From Bacillota bacterium (lineage in GTDB: Bacteria > Bacillota > Clostridia > Lachnospirales > Lachnospiraceae): DNA of 7,160 nt. Of this stretch, positions 1-5,977 are shown one piece after another (within the stretch, counting starts at the first letter, position 1; each line of letters starts with the position of its first letter). The stretch lies in contig JAIIAN010000154.1 of NCBI GenBank assembly GCA_022717655.1, positions 1-7,160 on the forward strand. The letters run 5' to 3'. Under the pieces are notes generated by a model. That model worked only from the letters and a program-made list of their open reading frames with translations, did not search any database and had not been told where the DNA came from. The position numbers and the translations under genes are program-made.

Positions 1-879
1 ACCTTTACTTATCTGATTACAAAAAAGGATTCCCCCTGCACTGTGGAATCCTTTTTAAAGAAACAAGGTTATTCTCACCAGATTTTAGTCCAGTTAAAAA
101 AGACAGAAAATGGAATTTTAGTGAATGGAGAATGGGCTTATGTCAAAACGATTCTAAATCCTGATGATAAACTTGAAATTCATCTGGAAGAGACAGCTTC
201 TTCTGAACACATTGTTCCCGTTGACCTGCCTCTTTGTATTGTTTATGAAGATGAGGATATCCTTGTTGTAAATAAACCGGCAGATATGCCGATTCATCCT
301 TCGATTAACAACTATGAAAATACTTTGGCAAATGCAGTTGCCTATTACTATGAACAGCAGGGAGAAACTTTTATTTTCCGTTGTATCAACCGCTTAGACA
401 GGGATACCACCGGACTGCTGATTATTGCAAAACATGCTTTGAGTGCTGCAATTCTTTCCAAACAGATGAAGGCACGTGAAATCCGCCGAACCTATCTGGC
501 GGTCTGCAAAGGACAGCTTCCGGCAAAAGCCGGAATTATCAATGCCCCTATTGCAAGAAAAGCAGATTCTGCGATTGAGAGGTGTGTTGATTTTTCCAAT
601 GGAGAAAGTGCAGTGACTCATTATCGGGTACGGCGTTATCAAGATGATTATTCCCTTGTGGAACTTCATTTAGAGACTGGGCGTACTCATCAAATCCGAA
701 TTCATCTGCAGTATCTTGGGAATCCGCTTCCAGGGGATTATCTCTACTGTCCGGATTACTCTAAGATTTCACGCACTGCCTTACATTCCTACCGGCTTGT
801 CTTTCGCCATCCGATTACTGGAAAGTCAATGGATTTTTGTGCTCCGCTTCCTGCGGATATGGCAGCATTTTTTCAATGA
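1..879 (+). CDS. RluA-family large-subunit rRNA pseudouridine synthase, 5'-truncated by the window edge
   Basis: It isomerises specific uridines in RNA to pseudouridine, probably in 23S rRNA. The frame is open to base 1 and reads TFTYLITKKDSPCTVESFLK, so the GTG at 43 is unlikely to be the start. The residues before it resemble the N-terminus of this family, and the true start lies upstream of the window. Counting from that GTG, residues 1-55 look like an S4-type RNA-binding domain (VNGEWAYVKTILNPDDKLEI). The catalytic motif RLDRDTTG is at 117-124, with the catalytic Asp at 119. The late family motif GRTHQIRIHLQYLG is at 213-226. The stop is TGA at 877-879, followed at once by a strong hairpin terminator. 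The C-terminus is complete. The exact subfamily (RluD-like or other) and target uridine cannot be assigned from sequence alone. Confidence 0.93.
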   Translation, partial: TFTYLITKKDSPCTVESFLKKQGYSHQILVQLKKTENGILVNGEWAYVKTILNPDDKLEIHLEETASSEHIVPVDLPLCIVYEDEDILVVNKPADMPIHPSINNYENTLANAVAYYYEQQGETFIFRCINRLDRDTTGLLIIAKHALSAAILSKQMKAREIRRTYLAVCKGQLPAKAGIINAPIARKADSAIERCVDFSNGESAVTHYRVRRYQDDYSLVELHLETGRTHQIRIHLQYLGNPLPGDYLYCPDYSKISRTALHSYRLVFRHPITGKSMDFCAPLPADMAAFFQ

Positions 880-883
880 ACCC

Positions 884-926
884 AAAAGTACCGTGTATTT
901 TATCACAAAATACACGGTACTTTTTT
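884..926 (+). terminator. Rho-independent terminator after the pseudouridine synthase gene
   Basis: An 18-bp perfect inverted repeat (884-901 with 907-924, core AGTACCGTGTATTTT) closes a 5-nt loop, ATCAC. It is followed on the + strand by T residues to 926. It sits between two convergent genes ending at 879 (+) and 955 (-). Because the left arm starts with AAAA, the - strand reading ends in TTTT before GGG. It may therefore also stop transcripts of the UPF0303 gene, though with a weaker U-tract. Confidence 0.92.
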
Positions 927-960
927 ATTGTTCTTTATTGTTCTTTATTATTTTTTATAA
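921..960. repeat. Imperfect 10-bp tandem repeat, four units
   Basis: Four consecutive 10-mers read TTTTTTATTG, TTCTTTATTG, TTCTTTATTA and TTTTTTATAA. The first overlaps the T-tract of the terminator at 884-926, and the last contains the stop codon (complement of 955-957) of the UPF0303 gene. It is low-complexity T-rich DNA with a clear 10-bp period. Confidence 0.6.
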
Positions 961-1449
961 TGCCCGAATTCTCGGTACTTCATCTACGTGCAGATATTTT
1001 CCAATTGTTTTTACAATGATATCGTGGTTAATAAACGGATTCTGGTCTGTCACGATAATTGCTCCAATCACTCCCACTTCTTCTACACGAATCGGGAAAC
1101 CTCCGCCCATGCAGGAAAATTCTTTCTTATCCAGACCAAGGTCCTGCAGTGTTTCCTCATTTTGTTTTAATTCACTGTATAAAAGCAGACTGCTTTTTTC
1201 CATTGTTTTTACGGTATTGAAGGTCCGGTCGGTAAAACGGTCACTGTTTAATGTAGTCGTATTTCCGGCATACTTAAACACCGTACTGCCGTTATTCTTC
1301 CGAATTGTAATCGAACAATCCAATCCACGCTTTTTACTCTCTGCCACCAGCATAACGCCTAACTGCCATGCATCCTCATTTGTAAAATGATTGAACTGTA
1401 AAATTTCTTCCTGCAGACTTAAAACATTAATTACTTCATCCATTGTCAT
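955..1449 (-). CDS. UPF0303 / HbpS-like (heme-degrading domain) family protein
   Basis: This 164-residue protein resembles the UPF0303 family, part of the HbpS/GlcG-like (DUF336) fold group. Members are often annotated 'heme-degrading domain', but a biochemical function is not established for this subgroup. Visible features are an N-terminal helical stretch (1-40), the segment CMGGGFPIRVEEVGVIGAI at 113-131 that is the family's glycine-rich signature, and a C-terminal LHVDEVPRI. There is no signal peptide or membrane segment, so it is probably cytoplasmic. The start at 1449 is supported by AGGAGG (complement of 1458-1463) 8 nt upstream; a second ATG two codons on is less well placed. It lies 38 nt downstream of trpS on the same strand with no obvious promoter between them, so it is probably cotranscribed with trpS. 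Heme binding here is only a family-level possibility. Confidence 0.85.
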   Translation of the reverse strand: MTMDEVINVLSLQEEILQFNHFTNEDAWQLGVMLVAESKKRGLDCSITIRKNNGSTVFKYAGNTTTLNSDRFTDRTFNTVKTMEKSSLLLYSELKQNEETLQDLGLDKKEFSCMGGGFPIRVEEVGVIGAIIVTDQNPFINHDIIVKTIGKYLHVDEVPRIRAL

Positions 1450-1487
1450 ACGCCATTCCTCCTGTCTGATTTTTTTGTGAACGATTT

Positions 1488-2492
1488 TTAACGGATTCTG
1501 TCTGGAAAACCTACTTTTCGCTGTACTTTGCGGAGTGTCTTATTTGCATAATAGCTGGCTTTTTCCGCATTTTCTTTGATGATAGAATCTAAGTAAGCTT
1601 TATCTTTTTCCAGTCTGGCAACTTCATCCTGAAGTGGTTTTAACACGCTTACAACTGCTTCTCCAACTGCCATTTTCAGTTCTCCATAACCTTTTCTGTC
1701 AAATTCTTTGACTGCTTCATCCGGTGTTTTTCCTACACATGCGCAGTAAATATCAATCAAGTTCTTCAGTCCTGGCTGTTCGTCTCTATAAGCGATATTT
1801 GCCTCAGAGTCTGTTACCGCACGTTTACATTTACGGATAATGGTATCCGGGTCATCCATCAGATAAATACTTCCATTTGGATTTTCATCGGATTTCGACA
1901 TCTTCTTAGATGGATCCTGAAGGCTCATGATTTTTGCTCCGACTTTTCCAATATAAGCTTCCGGAATAGTAAATACATCCCCATAAATATTATTAAAACG
2001 AGTAGCAATATCTCTGGTTAATTCCAAATGCTGCATCTGGTCAATTCCTACCGGAACCACATCTGCCTGATATAACAAAATATCAGCTGCCATCAGAACC
2101 GGATAGGTAAATAACCCTGCATTGATATTATCTGCATGTTTTGCGGATTTATCTTTAAACTGTGTCATACGGTTAAGCTCACCCATATAAGTAAAACAGT
2201 TTAAAATCCATGCCAGTTCTGCATGTCCGGATACATGGGACTGATAATAGATACAGTTCTTTTTCGGATCTAATCCTGCTGCAATATAAAGAGTCAGAAG
2301 TGCTCTTGCTCTTTTTCTAAGTGTGGCCGGGTCCTGACGCACCGTAATCGAATGCATATCTACAACACTGTAGAAACATTCATATTCGTCACTTAATGTC
2401 ACCCAGTTTTTTAATGCTCCAAGATAATTTCCAAGAGTCAGATTTCCAGTTGCCTGCATACCACTAAACAGTACTTTTTTATCATTAATCAT
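1488..2492 (-). CDS. trpS: Tryptophan--tRNA ligase (TrpRS)
   Basis: It is a cytoplasmic class I aminoacyl-tRNA synthetase that charges tRNA-Trp with tryptophan using ATP. At 334 residues it matches typical bacterial TrpRS length. The HIGH-equivalent TLGNYLG is at 19-25, GELNRMTQFKDKS lies near 104-116, and the KMSKS loop is at 197-201 within DPSKKMSKSDENPNG. Asp137 in MAADILLY aligns with the Asp that recognises the tryptophan indole nitrogen in Bacillus-type TrpRS. The start at 2492 is chosen because GGAGG (complement of 2501-2505) lies 8 nt upstream and the product begins with the family N-terminus MINDKKVLFSGMQATG. The open frame extends upstream to 2573, but that extension runs through the promoter -10 element and has no homologous residues. 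No T-box leader precedes it, because the inferred 5' UTR is only about 34 nt. Confidence 0.98.
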   Translation of the reverse strand: MINDKKVLFSGMQATGNLTLGNYLGALKNWVTLSDEYECFYSVVDMHSITVRQDPATLRKRARALLTLYIAAGLDPKKNCIYYQSHVSGHAELAWILNCFTYMGELNRMTQFKDKSAKHADNINAGLFTYPVLMAADILLYQADVVPVGIDQMQHLELTRDIATRFNNIYGDVFTIPEAYIGKVGAKIMSLQDPSKKMSKSDENPNGSIYLMDDPDTIIRKCKRAVTDSEANIAYRDEQPGLKNLIDIYCACVGKTPDEAVKEFDRKGYGELKMAVGEAVVSVLKPLQDEVARLEKDKAYLDSIIKENAEKASYYANKTLRKVQRKVGFPDRIR

Positions 2493-2532
2493 TTTATTGT
2501 CCTCCAAGTTTTTCAAACACGCTCTAAGATAA

Positions 2533-2561
2533 ATTGTAACATTGTGCCACTGTAAAGTCAA
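2533..2561 (-). promoter_or_regulatory. Sigma-A-type promoter of trpS
   Basis: On the - strand, TTGACT (complement of 2556-2561) is separated by exactly 17 nt from TACAAT (complement of 2533-2538). Transcription would start near 2526, about 34 nt before the trpS ATG. This rules out the upstream in-frame extension of trpS and leaves no room for a T-box or other large leader. Confidence 0.78.
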
Positions 2562-2567
2562 ATATAC

Positions 2568-2596
2568 TTGCACGAAAATTTAATTCGATTTATAAT
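2568..2596 (+). promoter_or_regulatory. Sigma-A-type promoter of luxS
   Basis: TTGCAC (2568-2573), a 17-nt spacer and a perfect TATAAT (2591-2596) point toward luxS. The inferred start near 2603 gives a 5' UTR of roughly 54 nt with no evident riboswitch-like structure. The -35 box is only 6 bp from the -35 box of the divergent trpS promoter. Confidence 0.8.
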
Positions 2597-2656
2597 AAAA
2601 TGTAAATGACAAAAGTAAATTTTGAAAAAACAAACCCTGAAAGGAGAATTCGTTAC

Positions 2657-3136
2657 ATGGAAAAAATTGCAAGCTTTACCATTGACCATATAAAACTACA
2701 GCCTGGAGTTTATGTTTCCAGAAAAGATCACATTGGAGACGAAGTTATTACCACTTTTGATTTAAGAATGACTTCCCCAAACGAAGAACCTGTTATGAAT
2801 ACTGCAGAGATGCACACAATCGAACATCTCGCTGCTACTTTTCTTCGCAATCATAAAGAATATGGCACAAAAACCGTTTACTTTGGACCTATGGGATGCC
2901 GTACCGGATTTTATCTGCTTTTAGCAGGTGACTATGAATCCCGCGATATCATTGATTTAATGGTGGAAATGTTTACTTTCATCCGTGACTTTAAAGGCGA
3001 AGTACCTGGGGCTTCCGCAAAAGACTGTGGAAACTATCTTGATATGAATCTCGGCATGGCAAATTATCTTGCAAAAAAATACTTAGATGAAGTCTTAATT
3101 GATATCAAACCGGAACGTCTGGTTTATCCAGAATAA
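2657..3136 (+). CDS. luxS: S-ribosylhomocysteine lyase (AI-2 synthase)
   Basis: LuxS cleaves S-ribosylhomocysteine to homocysteine and DPD, the precursor of the AI-2 signal, in the cytoplasmic activated-methyl cycle. The 159-residue length fits the family. The metal site is intact: His53 and His57 in HTIEH (53-57) and Cys124 in AKDCGNY. The catalytic Glu56 and Cys81 (in GPMGCRTGFY) are both present. The N-terminus ASFTIDHIKLQPGVYVSR is typical. The start at 2657 is supported by AAGGAG at 2641-2646 with 10-nt spacing. An in-frame ATG at 2606 would be almost at the inferred transcription start and has no ribosome binding site, so it is rejected. The gene is monocistronic in appearance, divergent from trpS and convergent with the selenium-cofactor operon. 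No pfs/mtnN gene, the usual metabolic partner, is adjacent. Confidence 0.98.
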   Translation: MEKIASFTIDHIKLQPGVYVSRKDHIGDEVITTFDLRMTSPNEEPVMNTAEMHTIEHLAATFLRNHKEYGTKTVYFGPMGCRTGFYLLLAGDYESRDIIDLMVEMFTFIRDFKGEVPGASAKDCGNYLDMNLGMANYLAKKYLDEVLIDIKPERLVYPE

Positions 3137-3168
3137 TTTCAAGCCCAAATCAGACTACACAAAAATCC

Positions 3169-3208
3169 AAAAAAAGAGGAAGCAGATTCTAGTTTTCTGC
3201 TTCCTCTT
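3169..3208 (-). terminator. Rho-independent terminator of the selenium-cofactor operon, overlapping the end of the coding sequence
   Basis: On the - strand a perfect 13-bp stem (complements of 3196-3208 and 3174-3186, AAGAGGAAGCAGA / TCTGCTTCCTCTT) closes a 9-nt loop and runs into seven T residues (complement of 3169-3175). The stop codon TAG (complement of 3189-3191) of the YqeC-MocA gene lies in the loop, and the final EEAE codons form the ascending stem. On the + strand the same hairpin has a poor U-tract (CTGGTTT), so it would end luxS transcripts less efficiently. Confidence 0.88.
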
Positions 3209-4499
3209 CTGGTTTATAATCATAATCCTTTAATTCTGCTTCCTCTTCTGCTTCGCAAAGATACACATCGTTCAGATGTCTCTTTAAGACTCGTTTTCCT
3301 CCGATATCTCCCTCTAATGCCAGCAGTTCTTCTCGGTATTTCTCATGAAAAATTACCGGATTTCCAATCTGTTCATTCCAGACCACTGCTCCGATTCCTT
3401 TTTCACTTCTTTGAAATCCTTCTAACAGACGAAGAATCGTCTCCTGTTTTAAATGTGGCTGGTCTGCCACAAAAAAGCAGTAACATTCTCCTTCTGCATT
3501 TTCTTTATGAACCGCCCAAATTCCTTTTTTTATCGAGGCAGAAATTCCCTGACTGCTGTCTGGATTATCCACTGCCAAAAATCCATACCGTTCTGCTGAT
3601 TTTTGAATTCTTTCATACTGGGATACCACACAGACTCCTGACACATTTTCTGAATGTTGTCTCACCCAGTTTAGCTTTTCCATCAAAATCTGGTACATTG
3701 GCATTTCTTCCATCGAATAAACCAGTTTATTTCCACCAAATCGTCTTGAAAAACCAGACGCCAGCATAATCAGATAAAGCTTCTTTTTTTCCGGCTTATT
3801 CCATTTTTTTTCATAAATGATGGGAACCGATAATTTTTCTTCAAAGGTTTGTGAATCCTGCTGATTAAAAATCACTCCAATTTTTCTTTTAGGACTTGAT
3901 AATGGACTTGATAATTTTTCAAGATAGCCTTTTTCTAACAGCTTTACTGCAATTTCTGGTGTCAGTCTTTCTTCCCTGCAGTCCATCTGGTTTAAAATTT
4001 CCTGTGCTTTTTCTAATCGAAAACAGACTTCTGATAATGGCTGATTCAATGCCTGCATACTTTCTACAATTAAAATATGTGTAGTTGCCTGATAAATCAC
4101 CGGTTCGTGTTCTGCCGGCACTTTAAAGGGATAATGCTTCGCCCCATCTGCTTCAATAACCACTGCATCATAACTTTCTAACACTTCTTCTAACTGTGTT
4201 TCCAAAAGTCCTGCAATTTTCTTTTCCTGCTCCAGTTTTCGCCCTGCAATTACAACTTTCCCGGGTACTCCTGCCTCTTTTATCGTCTTCGTATCTGCAT
4301 CAAGAAGTCCTGTCCTTCCAAGATAAAATGGATGCTGAATATGAGTGCTTGTTGTTACCAATACTTTCATTCCCAGACCTGCCAGCTCATCTGCCAGCTT
4401 TAATACACAAGTAGTTTTTCCTCCTGCTCCCACAAAAGAAAACACTGGTTTTTCTGGCAGCTCTCCCATTTCTTTTTTTATTTTTTCCAACAAACTCAT
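3189..4499 (-). CDS. YqeC-MocA fusion: SDMH accessory GTPase-like domain plus molybdenum cofactor nucleotidyltransferase
   Basis: This is a 436-residue two-domain protein. Residues 1-230 match the YqeC family, a putative selenium-dependent hydroxylase accessory protein. A P-loop-like FVGAGGKTT is at 22-30, TTSTH at 49-53 and VIEADGAKHYPFKVP at 114-128. Residues 240-415 are a MobA-like NTP transferase of the MocA type, which attaches CMP to molybdopterin in Mo-hydroxylase cofactors. It shows the nucleotide-binding LASGFSRRFGGNK (246-258), the metal-binding DQP (346-348), SQGISASI (316-323) and GNPVIF (379-384). A linker near 225-240 (KKWNKPEKKK) joins the two. The C-terminus is an acidic tail, EEEAELKDYDYKPEEEAEN. 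The start ATG overlaps the yqeB TGA as ATGA (4496-4499), implying translational coupling. There is no stop or frameshift between the domains. CTP rather than GTP as substrate is inferred from the family. Confidence 0.92.
   Translation of the reverse strand: MSLLEKIKKEMGELPEKPVFSFVGAGGKTTCVLKLADELAGLGMKVLVTTSTHIQHPFYLGRTGLLDADTKTIKEAGVPGKVVIAGRKLEQEKKIAGLLETQLEEVLESYDAVVIEADGAKHYPFKVPAEHEPVIYQATTHILIVESMQALNQPLSEVCFRLEKAQEILNQMDCREERLTPEIAVKLLEKGYLEKLSSPLSSPKRKIGVIFNQQDSQTFEEKLSVPIIYEKKWNKPEKKKLYLIMLASGFSRRFGGNKLVYSMEEMPMYQILMEKLNWVRQHSENVSGVCVVSQYERIQKSAERYGFLAVDNPDSSQGISASIKKGIWAVHKENAEGECYCFFVADQPHLKQETILRLLEGFQRSEKGIGAVVWNEQIGNPVIFHEKYREELLALEGDIGGKRVLKRHLNDVYLCEAEEEAELKDYDYKPEEEAEN
3195..3250. 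repeat. 17-bp exact direct repeat at the 3' end of the YqeC-MocA gene
   Basis: The 17-mer TTCTGCTTCCTCTTCTG occurs at 3195-3211 and again at 3234-3250, 39 bp (13 codons) apart and in the same reading frame. Both copies encode EEEAE-type acidic residues of the C-terminal tail. The left copy also supplies one arm of the operon's terminator hairpin. Confidence 0.85.
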
Positions 4500-5308
4500 A
4501 GACAGCCTTTCTCATAGGCACAGACTAATTCTAACACGCTTCCTGCCAGGCATCTTGCCTTATCTGAAATCAGGGCGCAATGTTCCTGCGATTCTTTTCT
4601 TGGGTCAACATCTGCACTCTTAAACCCTTTTGTCACTGGAAAACCATCTGGTAAAATCCCACGAATCACACCCGTAATTTCTGTTTTTACTTCTATTACT
4701 TCTCCTGTATCTGTTCGAACTTCTCCAATACAGGTTTTCGCTTCTACCCAGTCTCCAATATCAAATTTCTGAAAAAACACACCCTCTGCCGGTGCATGGA
4801 TAACACGTTCTTTTCCGTATCCGCCAATGATTCCGGGAATTCCCGTATTTGCAATTGCACTTCCCTTATCTAAAATTTTCCCAAGGTAATGCCCTCTTTT
4901 GGTTTCCACTACATAATCCACATCTTTTCCTGCTTCAAATCCAGGACCAAGTGCAATTGTAAGAGGTGCCATTTTTCTTGTTGTTCCAAGATTTTTTTTC
5001 GCAATAATTGCATCAATTAAAATTTCCGGTTTTAACAGAGGAATACTTTCTCCTTTCGGGTCAACCAAAAGCACCGGATGCAGTGGTTTTACCTCTTTAA
5101 GTGCCTCTTTTACACTAGTCACGCAAACACAGGTTATCCCCTCTACACACGCACTGCCTTTTTCTACAGCTTCCGAAAATGCAACCAGACGCCGGATAGC
5201 TGACGGCTTGTCTGTCTCTAAAATAATCACAGAATATCCGCTTTTTGAAAGACGATGAATCACACCTGTTGCCAAATCTCCACCGCCTCTTACTACAATT
5301 GGCTTCAT
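4496..5308 (-). CDS. yqeB: YqeB (EF2563) family selenium-dependent molybdenum hydroxylase system protein
   Basis: This 270-residue protein belongs to a family found with selenium-dependent molybdenum hydroxylases. Its molecular role is unproven, but it is presumed to act in cofactor maturation. It opens with a nucleotide-binding-like loop, VVRGGGDLATGV (5-16). It also carries LVDPKGE (81-87), GPGFEAG (121-127), ETKRGHYLG (135-143), a glycine-rich NTGIPGIIGGYGKERVI near 154-170, and the late motif KSADVDPR (230-237). A region around 170-215 resembles a short lipoyl/biotinyl-like beta fold (APAEGVF...IGDWVEAKTCIGEV), noted only by eye. The start at 5308 is set by AGGAGG (complement of 5317-5322) at 8-nt spacing. 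The open frame runs back to 5386, but that extension overlaps yedF and is not family sequence. It follows yedF by 28 nt and overlaps the next gene by 4 nt. Confidence 0.93.
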   Translation of the reverse strand: MKPIVVRGGGDLATGVIHRLSKSGYSVIILETDKPSAIRRLVAFSEAVEKGSACVEGITCVCVTSVKEALKEVKPLHPVLLVDPKGESIPLLKPEILIDAIIAKKNLGTTRKMAPLTIALGPGFEAGKDVDYVVETKRGHYLGKILDKGSAIANTGIPGIIGGYGKERVIHAPAEGVFFQKFDIGDWVEAKTCIGEVRTDTGEVIEVKTEITGVIRGILPDGFPVTKGFKSADVDPRKESQEHCALISDKARCLAGSVLELVCAYEKGCL

Positions 5309-5336
5309 TATCCTATCCTCCTGTTTTTTCATTTTT

Positions 5337-5951
5337 TTAAGGACGGATGACCTTCGTAGCTCCCGCCATTTTCTGTGCGATTTCATACATATTTGTCACA
5401 CTTCCAACTGCAAGTTTTGGCTGCATCTGATAATGATTTAAGCAAGTTCCACAGGCTAAGATTTCCACACCATTTTTTTCTAATGTCTTTAAATCTTCCA
5501 GACTTTCTGAACCTTCACATGCAAGGAAAATTCCGCTGTTATACATTAAGACTGTCTTTGGAAGCTCCTCTAACTGGGTTAAGGCATAGATATATCCTTT
5601 GATTAAAATTTTTCCAAGTGCTTCATCGCCCTCTCCCATCTTATTTGAACACAGTACCACCACTGTCCCCTGCCCTGCCGGTTTTACTTCCTGTGGCTGT
5701 TCTTCTTCCGTTTTTGCTGACGAGAGTTCTGTCTTGTCAGTCGGAACAATATGGACCTCATATTTCTTTTCCTCTAATCTGGTATAGGCAAATTCACAAT
5801 TTTGAGAAGTTGCAAACTTTCTCAGATTATCTACAGCAATCTGATTGTCAACCAGAATCTGAAATCCTTCTTTTTTTCCTTCTTCTAATTCTTTTTTTGC
5901 TGCCACAACCGGTCCTGGGCATGCAACTCCAAGTGCATCAATTACTTTCAT
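5337..5951 (-). CDS. yedF: YedF: TusA-like plus DsrE-like selenium metabolism protein
   Basis: This 204-residue protein corresponds to the selenium metabolism protein YedF, a family restricted largely to genomes that use selenium. Residues 1-70 form a TusA/SirA-like domain with the persulfide-carrier motif CPGP at 11-14 (Cys11). Residues 71-94 are a Glu/Lys-rich linker. Residues 95-204 form a DsrE/DsrF-like domain with VVVLCSNKMGEGDE (97-110), a conserved-looking Cys145 in LACEGSESLEDL, and a Cys pair CGTC at 167-170. The start at 5951 is supported by AGGAGG (complement of 5960-5965) at 8-nt spacing. It lies 26 nt after the DUF3343 gene and 28 nt before yqeB, in one operon. Handing sulfur- or selenium-bound species to the Mo cofactor maturation proteins is a plausible inference, not a demonstrated role. 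Confidence 0.93.
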   Translation of the reverse strand: MKVIDALGVACPGPVVAAKKELEEGKKEGFQILVDNQIAVDNLRKFATSQNCEFAYTRLEEKKYEVHIVPTDKTELSSAKTEEEQPQEVKPAGQGTVVVLCSNKMGEGDEALGKILIKGYIYALTQLEELPKTVLMYNSGIFLACEGSESLEDLKTLEKNGVEILACGTCLNHYQMQPKLAVGSVTNMYEIAQKMAGATKVIRP

Positions 5952-5977
5952 CTCTAATTCCTCCTAAAAGATTCTAT

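Noticed and set aside
43..45. GTG as the start codon of the pseudouridine synthase
   Set aside because: The frame is open to base 1 with family-like residues before the GTG, and there is no convincing ribosome binding site just upstream; the gene is cut by the window edge.
716..1390. 224-residue + strand open frame
   Set aside because: It overlaps the end of the pseudouridine synthase in another frame and lies antisense to the UPF0303 gene. It has no family features and runs through a terminator hairpin.
2493..2573. Upstream in-frame extension of trpS
   Set aside because: It includes the promoter -10 box and lacks a ribosome binding site; the internal ATG at 2492 has GGAGG at 8 nt and matches the TrpRS N-terminus.
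2606..2656. Upstream in-frame extension of luxS
   Set aside because: It starts about 3 nt after the inferred transcription start with no ribosome binding site; the ATG at 2657 gives the normal LuxS N-terminus.
2597..2656. Possible riboswitch (for example SAM- or SAH-responsive) upstream of luxS
   Set aside because: The leader is only about 54 nt, A-rich and without paired stems, too short for the known classes.
3317..4623. Several + strand open frames antisense to the YqeC-MocA gene
   Set aside because: They are hydrophobic, Phe/Leu/Ser-rich translations typical of the antisense strand of A/T-rich coding DNA, with no ribosome binding sites.
5309..5386. Upstream in-frame extension of yqeB into yedF
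   Set aside because: The residues are not family-like and the ATG at 5308 has AGGAGG at 8 nt.
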